A stretch of 64,000 bases of DNA from Aquincola tertiaricarbonis (lineage in GTDB: Bacteria; Pseudomonadota; Gammaproteobacteria; Burkholderiales; Burkholderiaceae_C), in assembly GCF_023573145.1 (NCBI RefSeq), contig NZ_CP097635.1, forward strand, positions 2,418,001 through 2,482,000, in the 5' to 3' direction. Under the pieces are notes generated by a model that was not told the origin of the DNA, did no database searches, and saw only the letters and a list, made by a program, of their open reading frames with translations. Of the stretch, positions 34,733 to 44,229 are shown in pieces (position 1 is the stretch's first letter; each line of letters begins with the position of its first letter). A program made the translations under genes and the position numbers.

Positions 34733-35764
34733 TCACGAGCGGCCCGTCGAAAAGCTGAACTGCCGGCTGAACGGCACGCCGTTGCTCGTGTACTGCACCT
34801 GCACGCTGTAGCGGCTGCCTTCGGCCAGAGGGGTGCGCGGCACGACGAAGGCTTGCGATGCGGTGAGCTTTTGCTGCGGGTCTTGCTCGGCGTGGTAAAG
34901 CGCCACCGGCCAGCTGGCGCCGTTGACGTCGATCACGGTCGCGGCGGTCAGGCGAAGGGTCTGGCCGGCGGGAGCGCTCACGTAGATGGGGTGGCCCAGC
35001 ACCGGCTCCAGGCCCAGGCCGTTGAACGGGTCCGGGTTTTCGCCCGGCTTGACGGGCTGCACGCCGGTCGTGCCTTCGCAGGGGTAGGTGATGACCTCGC
35101 TGTTGTCCTGCAGCGGCACGCCGGGCGCGGTGCCCGTCATCCAGGTCAGGATGTCCAGCGGCACCGCCATCGGCACCCGCGCCACCGAGGCACCGGCGTC
35201 GCGGTTGCCGTCGAGCATGCACATCTGGTGGTACACGGAGGCCAGCATGGTGCGCACCACTGCATTGCCGGTGTCCTGCGACGGCGCGAGGAAGTGGAAG
35301 GCCAGGCACTTATCCACCGCGCCGGTGTACCCGGCGCGACTGGCGCGCTCTTCATGAGTGGCGGCGGTAAAGTTGCCGCGTCCCGATTCCTGCAGGTGGC
35401 CGCTGGCCGGAACGCCGGCCAGCCACTGCGTTTGCAAGTAGGCGCTGTGCCAGCCGGCCGCCGTGTCCAGCTGCGGGTTCTGCGCCACCTCGCCGAAGCC
35501 GCAGCGGCTGCGCTCGTCATTCAGCACGCGGAACACGCCGGCCTCCACCGAGGCGCTGGCATAGGTCGGTGCCGGCACGTCCGTCACCGGCGTGGCCGCC
35601 ACGGCGGGGGCGGGCGCATTCGGCGTGCTGCTGCCGTCCGCCGGCACGGTCGCCGAGCCGCCGGTCGGCACCGCGCTTGAGCTGCCACCCCCGCCGCCCC
35701 CGCCGCCGCAAGCCGTCAATGCTGCTGCCATGCCCAGCAGCCAGGCCGAGGTCGTTGCCTTCAT
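34733..35764 (-). CDS. CAP-domain (SCP-like) lipoprotein
   Basis: 343 aa. Lipobox LTACGG with acylated Cys19, then a glycine run and a Pro/Ala-rich linker (to about 70). The CAP domain (about 75-215) has FRVLNDERSRCGFG, NPQLDTAAGWHSAYLQ and SGHLQESG. A beta-rich C-terminal extension follows (about 235-343). It is probably anchored in the outer membrane; CAP-protein activities in bacteria are mostly unknown. The start ATG at 35764 is fixed by the signal peptide. Confidence 0.8.
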   Translation of the reverse strand: MKATTSAWLLGMAAALTACGGGGGGGGSSSAVPTGGSATVPADGSSTPNAPAPAVAATPVTDVPAPTYASASVEAGVFRVLNDERSRCGFGEVAQNPQLDTAAGWHSAYLQTQWLAGVPASGHLQESGRGNFTAATHEERASRAGYTGAVDKCLAFHFLAPSQDTGNAVVRTMLASVYHQMCMLDGNRDAGASVARVPMAVPLDILTWMTGTAPGVPLQDNSEVITYPCEGTTGVQPVKPGENPDPFNGLGLEPVLGHPIYVSAPAGQTLRLTAATVIDVNGASWPVALYHAEQDPQQKLTASQAFVVPRTPLAEGSRYSVQVQYTSNGVPFSRQFSFSTGRS

Positions 35765-35977
35765 GGTGTCCCTTCCCTTTCACGGTGTGTTGGTGTGCGG
35801 ACCCCGGGGCAATCGGGGCGACTCGCGCCGCAGACACCCCCTGAAACGAAGGTTTACGTCCAGGAGCCTGTAACCAGGCGGCCTGCCGGCCAACCCCCGG
35901 CACCCCACCAGGGAGTGCGAGACTCGCCCCGACCCCTTCGCTGCCCCGCGGCGTCGGGCCGATGGACGCCAACCCGC
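35765..35977. other. intergenic region between divergent CAP lipoprotein and MFS genes
   Basis: 213 bp with promoters expected for both flanking genes. I saw no convincing operator; ACCCCGGGGC near 35800 is a short GC palindrome only. Confidence 0.3.
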
Positions 35978-37264
35978 ATGACCTTGCCCGACGCCGCTGC
36001 CGCCAACACCCCTGATTCCGCCCCCGCCCCCTGGAAGCTGCGCTACTGGGCCGTGTTCATCGGGCAGTCGCTGTCGCTGCTGGGTTCGCAGCTCACGCAG
36101 TTCGTGCTGCTCTGGTGGATCACCGACACCACCGGCAGCGTGGGCGCGGTGGCCACGGCCGGCATTGCGGCCTTGCTGCCTCAGGCGCTGCTGAGCCCGC
36201 TGGGCGGTGCGCTGGCCGACCGCTACAGCCGCCGGGGGTTGATGATGCTGGCCGATGCGGTGAGCGCGGCCTGCATCGTGGCGCTGATTGCGCTCTTTGC
36301 CTCGGGCGGCATCAGCCTGTGGCAGGTCTATGCCGCCATGGCCGTGCGCAGTGCGATGCAGGCTTTCCAATCGCCGGCGGCGGCGGCCAGCGTGCCGATG
36401 CTGGTGCCGCGCAGCTTTCTGCCGCGGGCGGCCGGCCTGAACCAGACCTTGCAGGGCATCACCGCCATCGTGGCTGCGCCGCTGGGGGCGCTGGCGCTGG
36501 GCTGGATGCCGCTGGGCTGGGCCTTGTCCATCGACGTGTTCACGGCCGCGGTGGCCATCGGTTCGCTGCTGGTGTTTCGCATCCCCCAGCCGGTGCGGGC
36601 TGCAGGCGGGCCGGGCAGGACCGTGCTGCACGACCTGGCAGAAGGCCTGCGCTACATCTGGCGGCACCGCGGGCTGCGCCAGCTGTATGGCCTGCTGGCC
36701 GGGGTGATGCTGCTGGTGATGCCCGCCTTCACGCTGGTGCCGCTGCTGGTCAAGCAGCACTTCGGCCAGGGGCCGGCGCAGGTGGCGGCGGTGCAGGGCC
36801 TTCTGGGCGCGGGCATGGTGGCCGGTGGCCTGTTGATGACGGCGCTGGCGCCGCGGCGTCAGATGCCGTGGATCCTGGGCGGGTTTGCGCTGTGCAGCCT
36901 GGCGCTGGCCGGCATCGCCTTCACGCCCGCTGCGCTGGCCGCGGCCGCGCCGCTGTGGTGGGGCCTGGCCGGGCTGGCTTTCGTGGCCGGCAACACGCCG
37001 CTGGTCGCCTTGATCCAGCTCAGTGTGCCCAACGAACTGCAAGGCCGGGCGTTTTCGCTGCTCAGCGCGCTGGTCGGCCTGGCCGCCCCGGTGGGCCTGG
37101 CGCTGGCTTCGCCGGTGGGCGAGTGGGTCGGCATCCGGGGCCTGTTCATCGGCATGGGTCTGCTGGGCGCGGCCGGCTGCGTGGCCGGCTTCGGCTCGCG
37201 CGCGCTGCGGTCATTGCAGGCGGTGACCGAATCGCCCGCCACCGGCCGCGCCGCCCAGGGTTGA
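35978..37264 (+). CDS. MFS exporter (MFS_3/EntS-like)
   Basis: 428 aa with about 12 membrane helices. LRYWAVFIGQSLSLLGSQLTQFVLLWWITDTTGS at the N-terminus and GGALADRYSRRGLMMLADAVSA are typical of the enterobactin-exporter-like MFS_3 group. The substrate is unknown and no siderophore genes are nearby. The open frame begins upstream at 35795; the ATG at 35978 starts immediately before the first conserved segment. Confidence 0.8.
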   Translation: MTLPDAAAANTPDSAPAPWKLRYWAVFIGQSLSLLGSQLTQFVLLWWITDTTGSVGAVATAGIAALLPQALLSPLGGALADRYSRRGLMMLADAVSAACIVALIALFASGGISLWQVYAAMAVRSAMQAFQSPAAAASVPMLVPRSFLPRAAGLNQTLQGITAIVAAPLGALALGWMPLGWALSIDVFTAAVAIGSLLVFRIPQPVRAAGGPGRTVLHDLAEGLRYIWRHRGLRQLYGLLAGVMLLVMPAFTLVPLLVKQHFGQGPAQVAAVQGLLGAGMVAGGLLMTALAPRRQMPWILGGFALCSLALAGIAFTPAALAAAAPLWWGLAGLAFVAGNTPLVALIQLSVPNELQGRAFSLLSALVGLAAPVGLALASPVGEWVGIRGLFIGMGLLGAAGCVAGFGSRALRSLQAVTESPATGRAAQG

Positions 37265-37278
37265 ACACAGAGCCCGCT

Positions 37279-39225
37279 TCAGGCTGCTTCCGCCAGCCTG
37301 AAGACGGACACCGCCGCCACCAGCTGCCCGGCCTGCTGCTGCAGGCTGTCGGCCGCGGCGGCCGACTCTTCCACCAGCGCGGCGTTCTGCTGCGTGGTGC
37401 GGTCCAGCTGCGAGACCGCCTCGCCCACCTGCTGCACACCGCTGCTTTGTTCCTGCGTGGCGGTGCTGATGCCGGCCACCAGCGAAGTGACCTCACCGAT
37501 GGCGCTGACGATGCCCTGGATGGAGGTGCCCGCCCGGCCCACCAGCGCCGCGCCCTGATCCACCGTGCCGCGGCTTTCGCCGATCAGGGCCTTGATCTGC
37601 CGCGCTGCCTCGGCGCTGCGGCTGGCGAGCGTGCGCACCTCACCGGCCACCACCGCAAAGCCGCGGCCCTGCTCACCGGCCCGGGCCGCTTCCACCGCCG
37701 CATTGAGCGCGAGGATGTTGGTCTGGAAGGCGATGCCGTCGATCACGTCCAGGATGTCGGCAATGCGGCGGCTGCTGGCGTCGATACCGTGCATGGTCGC
37801 CACCACGTCGTCGAACAAGCGGCCGCCCTCCACGGCCAGGCTGGAGGCGCGTCGCGCCAGCTCGTCGGCATGCCGGGCATGCTCGGCGTTCAGGCGCACG
37901 GTCGAGCCCAGTTCTTCCATCGAGGCCGCCGTCTGCTGCAGCGCGCTGGCCTGCTGCTCGGTGCGGCTGCTCAGATCGAGGTTGCCGGTGGCGATCTGCG
38001 TGCTGGCGGTGGACACGCTCTCGGCATTGCCGCGCACCGCCTGCACCACCTGACTGAGCTGGCGACGCATGCGGTCCAGCGCCTGCAGCAACTGGCCCAC
38101 TTCGTCGCGGCTGGCGGGGGGCAGCGGTGTGGTCAGGTCGCCTTCGGCCACCGACTGTGCCAGTTGCAGCGCAGCCCCCACCGAGCGGGTGGTCGTGCGG
38201 GTGATCACCACCATCAGCCAGCCACCCAGGCCGGCCAGCAGCCCGATGCCGGCGGCCAGCAGCCCCAGCTGGCGTTGGGCGTCGTCATGCTGGCGTTCCA
38301 TCGCCTGCTGCAGCTGGTCGAAGCTGCGGTTGACCAGCGTGAACTGCGCATCGATGGTGCGGGTGAGGGCGGCGAAGTAGTCGGCGGAGGACAGATCGGG
38401 CGTCGCTGCCTGCACCAGTCGCTGCTCCACCAGCTGCATCGCCTCGGCGCTGGAGGCGCTGGCCGTGCGGATGGCCTCTTCCATCGCACGTGAGAGCGCG
38501 GCGTCCCTGGCCACTGCCAGGTCCAGGGACTTGCGGGCCTGGGCGAACTGGTCGCGCGCCCGTTCGGCCAGCATGGTCAGGCGGGCCTTGTCACCGGCAC
38601 CCGGTGCCTGGCCGGCGGCAGCCTGGCTCAGCATCAGTGCGCCGCGGGCGCGCATCTGGCCCAGCAGCTCGGTGTACTTGGGCAGGTGCAGCAGCACGCC
38701 GTTCTGCAGGAAGTACAGGCTGGCCTGGGGCGTGAGCACCATGCCCGAGGCCACGGTGATGTCCTCCAGCAGCGCCAGCTGCGCGCTGATCAGGGCCGTG
38801 TGCCGGGCCGAGCTGTCGGCGCCTTTGACCTGCCGTCCAGCCACGTCGGCGGCAAGCTGCTTCCAGTCGGCAGCCAGCTGCTCGGCCTGGCGCTGCAGCG
38901 TGGGCTGCGCCATCCCGGGCAGCGCCGCCACCAGGGCCGCGAAGGCCTGGTCGAGTTCGGCCTGCTTCCGGGCGCGCGGCTCTTCCATCGACGGCTGGCC
39001 GCCCAGCATCACCACCGACATGCCGCGGTGCTGTTGGGTCAGGCGCACCACGTCCAGCAGTTCGCGGGCAGACGGCAGGGCCGACATCAGGTTGCTGGCA
39101 TCGTCCAGCTGGTTCAGCTGACGTTCCAGCACCAGCGAGGCAGGCAACAAGGTCATGACGCAGGCCAGCGCGCCGATCAGGGTGAACTTGCGGGCCAGTG
39201 ACAGGTGGGCGATGAACTGCTTCAT
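37279..39225 (-). CDS. methyl-accepting chemotaxis protein with NIT-like sensor
   Basis: 648 aa. TM1 is about 14-32. A periplasmic helical sensor (about 35-345) containing [23 protein letters not shown] follows and resembles the nitrate/nitrite-sensing NIT domain. TM2 is [22 protein letters not shown], then HAMP ([35 protein letters not shown]). The MCP signalling hairpin contains [37 protein letters not shown]. No C-terminal CheR-tethering pentapeptide is present. No chemotaxis operon is nearby, so it is an orphan receptor. ATG at 39225. Confidence 0.85.
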   Translation of the reverse strand: MKQFIAHLSLARKFTLIGALACVMTLLPASLVLERQLNQLDDASNLMSALPSARELLDVVRLTQQHRGMSVVMLGGQPSMEEPRARKQAELDQAFAALVAALPGMAQPTLQRQAEQLAADWKQLAADVAGRQVKGADSSARHTALISAQLALLEDITVASGMVLTPQASLYFLQNGVLLHLPKYTELLGQMRARGALMLSQAAAGQAPGAGDKARLTMLAERARDQFAQARKSLDLAVARDAALSRAMEEAIRTASASSAEAMQLVEQRLVQAATPDLSSADYFAALTRTIDAQFTLVNRSFDQLQQAMERQHDDAQRQLGLLAAGIGLLAGLGGWLMVVITRTTTRSVGAALQLAQSVAEGDLTTPLPPASRDEVGQLLQALDRMRRQLSQVVQAVRGNAESVSTASTQIATGNLDLSSRTEQQASALQQTAASMEELGSTVRLNAEHARHADELARRASSLAVEGGRLFDDVVATMHGIDASSRRIADILDVIDGIAFQTNILALNAAVEAARAGEQGRGFAVVAGEVRTLASRSAEAARQIKALIGESRGTVDQGAALVGRAGTSIQGIVSAIGEVTSLVAGISTATQEQSSGVQQVGEAVSQLDRTTQQNAALVEESAAAADSLQQQAGQLVAAVSVFRLAEAA

Positions 39226-39360
39226 GAAAACGACTCGGACAATGTGAATTTGTCGGCCTTTGCCAGCTGCTGCTTGAGCGGCTTGGAGTTGATCTGGGTC
39301 AAGCCGAAGCCAGGCAGCCCGCCATGCGACAGTGCGGGCTGCACCAACGCCCGCCCCGCC

Positions 39361-40002
39361 ATGTACAACCCCGCCCACTTCGCCGAACAAGACCCCCAGG
39401 CCCTGCAGCGCCTGCTGACAGCGCACCCGCTGGGGCTGCTCATCACCCATGGCCCCGATGGGCTGGATGCCGACCATCTGCCGTTCGCGTTCGATCCCGC
39501 GGCCGAAGGCGGGCAGGGCCTGCTCAGCGCCCATGTGGCGCGCGCCAACCCGGTGTGGCAGCGCTGCGCCAGCGGCAGCCCGGTGCTGGTGGTGTTCCGC
39601 GGCGAGCAGGGCTACATCTCGCCCAACTGGTACCCTAGCAAACAGGAGACGCACCGCCAGGTGCCCACCTGGAACTACGAATCGGTGCATGTGCACGGCA
39701 TGCTGCGCGTGCGTGACGACGAGCGCTTCGTGCGCGGCCTGGTGGCCCGGCTGACGCGCCAGCACGAAGCCGGCGAGCCCCGGCCCTGGAAGATGGGCGA
39801 CGCCCCGGCCGACTACATCGACACCATGCTGAAGGCCATCGTCGGCATCGAGGTGGTGGTCACCCGCATGGAAGGCAAGCGCAAGCTCAGCCAGAACAAG
39901 GAAGCCCGCGACCGCGACGGTGCGGCCCAGGGCGCCGCGCGGGTCGGCAACACCGGCCTGGCGCAGGTGATGCGCGAGGCCGGATCGGCGCCAGGCCGCT
40001 GA
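39361..40002 (+). CDS. PaiB-like FMN-binding negative transcriptional regulator family protein
   Basis: 213 aa. [46 protein letters not shown] and [13 protein letters not shown] are the PaiB split-barrel signatures (FMN or heme binding). Its C-terminus has [16 protein letters not shown]. The B. subtilis homologue influences protease and sporulation genes; the role here is unknown. The stop is embedded in a hairpin shared with the convergent gene. Confidence 0.8.
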   Translation: MYNPAHFAEQDPQALQRLLTAHPLGLLITHGPDGLDADHLPFAFDPAAEGGQGLLSAHVARANPVWQRCASGSPVLVVFRGEQGYISPNWYPSKQETHRQVPTWNYESVHVHGMLRVRDDERFVRGLVARLTRQHEAGEPRPWKMGDAPADYIDTMLKAIVGIEVVVTRMEGKRKLSQNKEARDRDGAAQGAARVGNTGLAQVMREAGSAPGR

Positions 40003-40021
40003 GCGCGTGGCCGCGGCTCAG
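39999..40021. terminator. hairpin spanning both convergent stop codons
   Basis: CTGAGC (39999-40004) and GCTCAG (40016-40021) contain the TGA of the PaiB-like gene and the TGA of the opposite Bug gene. The 11-base loop is GC-rich. It may serve as a compact bidirectional terminator. Confidence 0.4.
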
Positions 40022-41013
40022 TCCAGCCGCACGTTGGCCTTGCGCACGATGGCGGCGTACCTGTCCACCTCGCTGCGGAAGTAGCCGGCCGCCTGCTCCG
40101 GCGTGCCCAGGCGGATGACGTTGCCCTGGCGGTCCATCATCTCCTTGACCTCGGGGCTGGCGAAGGTGGTGGCCAGCGCGGCATGCAGCCGCTGCACCAC
40201 CGGAGCCGGCAAGCCCTTGGGCCCCAGCAGCGCGAACCAGGCGTCCACCACGTAGCCGGGCAGGCCCTGCTCCACGAAGGTGGGAATGTCCTTGGCCGCC
40301 GGCACGCGCTCGGGCGTGGTGGTGCCGATGGCGCGCAGCGCGCCGCTGCGGATGTGCGGTTGCGCGCTGGGCAGAGCGATCACCGCGAAGTCGATCTGGC
40401 CGCCCACCAGATCGGTGACCATCGGTCCCACGCCCTTGTATGGGATGTGCCGCGCGCGGGTGCCGGTCTCGTCCAGCAGCAGCTCGGCCGCCAGGTGCAG
40501 GATGGTGCCGTTGCCGCCCGAGCCGTAGGTCAGCTCACCGGGCTTGGACTTCAGCAGCGCCAGCAGGCCCTGCGCATCGCTCACCTGCCAGCGCGGATGC
40601 ATCACCAGCACCATCGGCGTGGTGCCGCAGACCGCCACGGGCGTGAAGTCGCCGGGCATCTGGAAGGGCAGCGACTTGTAGACGCTGGGAATGATGACGA
40701 CGTTGTTGCTCACCAGGCTCAAGGTGTGGCCATCGGGCGTGGCGCGGGCCAGCTGCTGCAGGCCCACGATGCCGCCGGCGCCGGGCTGGTTGTCCACCAC
40801 GATGGAGGTGCCCAGGGCCTTGGCCAGCCCGCCCTGCATCGCGCGGGCGATCGCGTCCACGCCCGAGCCCACCGCATGCGGCAGCACCAGCCGTGTCACC
40901 GCGGCATCGGCCGCGCGCACGCCGGTGGGCAGCGCCAGGCTGCCGGAGGCGGCCAGGGCCAGCAGCGATTGAAGGCATTGGCGCCGCGTGGGACGCTGGT
41001 GGGGCAGGGTCAT
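40018..41013 (-). CDS. tripartite tricarboxylate transporter (Bug) solute-binding protein
   Basis: 331 aa. A Tat-like or Sec signal (TRRQCLQSLLALAASGSLALP ending GVRAAD) is followed by the two-lobed Bug fold: VVDNQPGAGGIVGLQQLARATPDGHTL, LTYGSGGNGTILHLAAELLLDETG and PYKGVGPMVTDLVGGQIDFAV. It binds a carboxylate in the periplasm. No TctA/TctB membrane genes are present in the window. It lies 42 bp behind the CoA-transferase gene, so the ligand is probably the acid used by that pathway. Confidence 0.85.
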   Translation of the reverse strand: MTLPHQRPTRRQCLQSLLALAASGSLALPTGVRAADAAVTRLVLPHAVGSGVDAIARAMQGGLAKALGTSIVVDNQPGAGGIVGLQQLARATPDGHTLSLVSNNVVIIPSVYKSLPFQMPGDFTPVAVCGTTPMVLVMHPRWQVSDAQGLLALLKSKPGELTYGSGGNGTILHLAAELLLDETGTRARHIPYKGVGPMVTDLVGGQIDFAVIALPSAQPHIRSGALRAIGTTTPERVPAAKDIPTFVEQGLPGYVVDAWFALLGPKGLPAPVVQRLHAALATTFASPEVKEMMDRQGNVIRLGTPEQAAGYFRSEVDRYAAIVRKANVRLD

Positions 41014-41055
41014 GGTGTGTCTCCGGTGTCGTTGTCAGGGTCAGGCGCGTTGGCG

Positions 41056-42285
41056 TCAGCGTGCGGCGCCACTGCCTCGCAGGGCATCGATCTGCGGGCC
41101 GCTGTAGCCCACGCTGGCCAGCAGGTCGGTGGTGTGTTCGCCCAGCCGCGGCGGTTGCAGGCGAACGCCCGCCCGCCGGCCGGCCAGCGTGAAGGGCAGC
41201 AGCGTGGTCTTGACCGTCTGGCCGGCGCGCTCGCCATCGGTCAGCACCACGTCGGCCAAGCCGCCGCTGGCCAGCAGGTGGGGGTCGTCCAGCAGTTCCT
41301 CCGGCCGGCGGATCGGCGCGAACGGCAGGCCGGCGCCTTCCATCAGGGCCGCCAACTCGGCCGCCGTGCGGTGGGCCAGCCGCTCGCCCAGCGTGCGCAG
41401 CAGCTGCGGCCGCACGTCCACCCGCTGGCGGTTGGTGGCCAGTGCCGGGTCCTGCAACAGGTCTTCCAGGCCCAGCGCGCGGCAGAACTGGCGCCATTGC
41501 GCGTCGCTCACCGCGGCCAGGAAGATCTGCTCGCCACCGGCCACGGTGAACACGTCGTACACCGCCCAGGGGTTGTCGCGCGCCGGCATGGGCTGCGGCG
41601 GGCGGCCGGTGATGGCGTACTGCAGCATGTGCTGGCCCATCAGGAACACGTTGTTTTCGTACAGCGCGCTCTGCACCTCCATGCCGCGGCCGGTGATGCC
41701 GCGCTGGATCAGCGCCCCCATCACCGCGATGGCCCCGAACAGGCCGCCCATGATGTCGTTGACGCTGGTGCCGGCCCGCACGGGGTCGCCGGGGCGGCCG
41801 GTCATGTAGGCCAGGCCGCCCATCATCTGCACCACCTCGTCCAGCGCCGTGCGGTGCTCGTAGGGCCCGGGCAGAAAGCCTTTGTGGCTGGCGTGGATCA
41901 GCCGCGGATTGGCGGCCGAGAGGCTGGCGTAGTCCAGCCCGTACTTGGCCATGGTGCCGGGCTTGAAGTTCTCGATCACCACATCCGCGCTGGCGGCCAG
42001 CCGGCGCGCGGCTTCGGCGCCCTCGGGCGTGTGCAGGTCGAGCGCGATGCTCTTCTTGTTGCGGTTGAACATCGGGAAGAAGCCGATGCCGGCGCCCTGC
42101 AGCGTGCGCGTGCCTTCACCGGCCACCGGTTCCACCTTGATGACCTCGGCCCCCAGGTCAGCCAGCACCATGCCGCAGGTGGGGCCCATCACCATGTGGG
42201 TGAACTCCACCACGCGCAGGCCATGCAGCGGCAACGTGGGATCGGGTGGTGCGGGCTTGGTGTTCACGGTGTTGGTCATGGTCAT
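41056..42285 (-). CDS. CaiB/BaiF (class III) CoA-transferase
   Basis: 409 aa. LRVVEFTHMVMGPTCGMVLADLGAEVIKVEP is the family N-terminus; the catalytic Asp is in SVNDIMGG (about residue 170). It moves CoA from a donor such as succinyl-CoA to a carboxylic acid. Paired with the HMG-CoA-lyase-type enzyme it could activate citramalate-, itaconate- or HMG-like acids for cleavage (inference). The start at 42285 overlaps the lyase stop; ATG 42279 is also possible. Confidence 0.8.
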   Translation of the reverse strand: MTMTNTVNTKPAPPDPTLPLHGLRVVEFTHMVMGPTCGMVLADLGAEVIKVEPVAGEGTRTLQGAGIGFFPMFNRNKKSIALDLHTPEGAEAARRLAASADVVIENFKPGTMAKYGLDYASLSAANPRLIHASHKGFLPGPYEHRTALDEVVQMMGGLAYMTGRPGDPVRAGTSVNDIMGGLFGAIAVMGALIQRGITGRGMEVQSALYENNVFLMGQHMLQYAITGRPPQPMPARDNPWAVYDVFTVAGGEQIFLAAVSDAQWRQFCRALGLEDLLQDPALATNRQRVDVRPQLLRTLGERLAHRTAAELAALMEGAGLPFAPIRRPEELLDDPHLLASGGLADVVLTDGERAGQTVKTTLLPFTLAGRRAGVRLQPPRLGEHTTDLLASVGYSGPQIDALRGSGAAR

Positions 42286-43226
42286 GCGGCCAGGCCGGCC
42301 GTGGGAAAGGTCTTGGGCAGGCCAGCGCGCCAAATGGCGCCGTGCAGCGGTTCGTCTTGCAGCCAGCCGGCGATGCGGTCGCGCAGCGCCATCAGCGCCG
42401 CAAAGTGCAGGCCGGTGGGCACGCCCATGCTGCCGAACAGGTAGGCCAGGTCTTCGGTGGCCACGTTGCCGCTGGCGCCGGGGGCATGCGGGCAGCCGCC
42501 GATGCCGCCCACGCAGGCGTCGAAGCCGCGGATGCCGGCCTGCCAGGCCGCCATCACGTTGGCCGCACCCAGGCCGCGGGTGTCGTGGAAATGCGCCGCG
42601 GTCAGCCGCTCGCCGGCCACGCGCAGCGCTGCCTCGAACAGCCGGCCCACCTGCAGCGGGTCGGCATAGCCCACGGTGTCGGCCAGGCTCACGCGGTCGG
42701 CCCCGGCCTCCAGCCCCTGGCGGAGCAGCCGCAGCACCTCGGCCGGTGCCACCGCGCCCTGCAGCGTGCAGCCGAAGGCGGTGCTGATGCCCAGCTCGAT
42801 GCGGCAGCTGCCGCCCGCCGCATCGCGCGCGGCGCGGATGCGGCCCAGCTCGGCCACCACGTCGTCAGGCGTCTTGCGCAGGTTGGCCAGGCTGTGGGCA
42901 TGGCTGGCCGACAGGGGCAGCAGCATCACATGGGCACCGGCGGCCATGGCCGCCTCGGCGCCGCGCAGGTTGGGCACCAGGGCCGTGACCTCCAGCCCGG
43001 GCAGGCGGCAGGCGGCCTGCACCAGCTCGGCGGTGTCGGCCAGCTGGGGCAGCAGCCGCGGCGGCACGAAGGAGCCGACCTCGATCTGGCGCAGCCCGGC
43101 CGCATGCAGCGCCTGCAGCCACTGCAGCTTGATGGCGGTGGGCACGGTGCGGGCGATGGACTGCAGGCCGTCGCGCAGGCTGGTGTCGCGCACGGCGACG
43201 GGTGAGTGGGCTTGGATGTCGGGCAT
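42282..43226 (-). CDS. hydroxymethylglutaryl-CoA lyase family enzyme
   Basis: 314 aa DRE-TIM aldolase: VRDTSLRDGLQS (12-23), GSFVPPRLLPQLAD, HFHDTRGLGAANVMAAW, and the catalytic-cysteine loop GGIGGCPHAPGASGNVATEDL. It cleaves 3-hydroxy-3-methylglutaryl-CoA or a related acyl-CoA to acetyl-CoA plus a keto acid. It is first in the operon lyase, CoA-transferase, Bug protein, and divergent from a LysR regulator. Confidence 0.85.
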   Translation of the reverse strand: MPDIQAHSPVAVRDTSLRDGLQSIARTVPTAIKLQWLQALHAAGLRQIEVGSFVPPRLLPQLADTAELVQAACRLPGLEVTALVPNLRGAEAAMAAGAHVMLLPLSASHAHSLANLRKTPDDVVAELGRIRAARDAAGGSCRIELGISTAFGCTLQGAVAPAEVLRLLRQGLEAGADRVSLADTVGYADPLQVGRLFEAALRVAGERLTAAHFHDTRGLGAANVMAAWQAGIRGFDACVGGIGGCPHAPGASGNVATEDLAYLFGSMGVPTGLHFAALMALRDRIAGWLQDEPLHGAIWRAGLPKTFPTAGLAA

Positions 43227-43238
43227 GGCGTCACTCTA

Positions 43239-43300
43239 GGCATCGCGGCTGGAGAATCCAGCGATATTTGGGAATGCCCATCGTTCCCATCCGCGATGCC
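43239..43300. promoter_or_regulatory. nested inverted repeats in LysR/lyase divergent promoter
   Basis: Outer arms GGCATCGCGG (43239-43248) and CCGCGATGCC (43291-43300) are a perfect 10-bp inverted repeat. Inside are CTGGA/TCCAG (43249-43261) and TGGGAA/TTCCCA (43269-43289). The whole divergent gap is only 85 bp, as expected for a LysR-controlled divergon. Confidence 0.6.
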
Positions 43301-43311
43301 AGAATACAGAC

Positions 43312-44202
43312 GTGAACCGCACCTTCGACCCGGTCTCGCTGCGCCTTTTCATCGCCGTGTGCGAAGAGGGCAACATCGCCCGCGCCGCCACGCGGGAGGC
43401 GCTGGTGGCCTCGGCCGTCAGCAAGCGCATGGCGCTGCTGGAGGCCGAGCTGGGCATGCCGCTGCTGCTGCGCGGCCGCCGCGGCATCGAGCCCACGCCC
43501 GCCGGCCAGACGCTGCTGCGCCAGGCGCGCGAGATCCTCAACCTGATGGCCCGCGTGCATGCGGAGCTGAGCGCCTTCACCCAGGGCGTGGTGGGCAATG
43601 TGCGCATCGTGGCCAGCGTGTCGGCGCTGGCGCTGGGGGTGCCGCGCGACGTGGCGGCCTTCCTCGAGTCGCATGCGCGGCTGCATGTCTCCTTGACCGA
43701 ACGGGTGGGCAAGGAGGTGGTGCGCGAAGTGCGTGAAGGCACGGCCGACCTGGGCGTGGTGTGGGACGCGGTGGGCACCGGCGACCTGGCCACGCTGCCT
43801 TACCGCGGCGACCGGCTGGGCGTGCTGATGCCGCTGAGCCATCCGCTGGCCGCACGGCGCAGCGTCTCGTTCGCGCAGGCGCTGCCGCATCCGGCGGTCA
43901 GCGTGGCGCCGGGCGGGCTGCTGGATGAACTGGTGCGCCGCCAGGCCGGGCTGCTGGGCGCCAGCTGGGCACCGCGCATGGAGGTGGCCAGCTTCGAGGC
44001 GGCCGAGCACATCGTGGCCGCCGGCCTGGGCGTGGCCATCGTGCCCATCGGCGCCACCGGCAACGGCGGCGGCACCCTCGTGTGCAAGCCGCTGAAGGAC
44101 GCCTGGGCCCGCCGCCAGCTGGTTATCGTCAGCCGCAGCGAGCCCTGGCTGTCGGCGCCGGCCAGGGCGGTGCGCCAGCACCTGGCCGACGTGGCGCGGT
44201 GA
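43312..44202 (+). CDS. LysR family transcriptional regulator
   Basis: 296 aa. The N-terminal helix-turn-helix is LFIAVCEEGNIARAATREALVASAVSKRMALLEAELG, followed by a co-inducer domain (about 95-290). It starts with GTG at 43312. Divergent from the HMG-CoA-lyase/CoA-transferase/Bug operon, it very likely activates it in response to the imported acid. Confidence 0.85.
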   Translation: MNRTFDPVSLRLFIAVCEEGNIARAATREALVASAVSKRMALLEAELGMPLLLRGRRGIEPTPAGQTLLRQAREILNLMARVHAELSAFTQGVVGNVRIVASVSALALGVPRDVAAFLESHARLHVSLTERVGKEVVREVREGTADLGVVWDAVGTGDLATLPYRGDRLGVLMPLSHPLAARRSVSFAQALPHPAVSVAPGGLLDELVRRQAGLLGASWAPRMEVASFEAAEHIVAAGLGVAIVPIGATGNGGGTLVCKPLKDAWARRQLVIVSRSEPWLSAPARAVRQHLADVAR

Positions 44203-44205
44203 GGC

Positions 44206-44219
44206 GGGCGCAAGCGCCC
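44206..44219. terminator. hairpin between convergent LysR and M28-like genes
   Basis: GGGCGC-AA-GCGCCC is a perfect 6-bp stem 4 bp after the LysR stop and before the convergent stop at 44230. There is no U-tract. Confidence 0.45.
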
Positions 44220-44229
44220 TGGCCGTTCA

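Noticed and set aside
36115..38493. 792-codon plus-strand open frame across the MFS and chemoreceptor genes
   Set aside because: It crosses the convergent ends of two well-supported genes in other frames; composition is typical of a GC-rich shadow.
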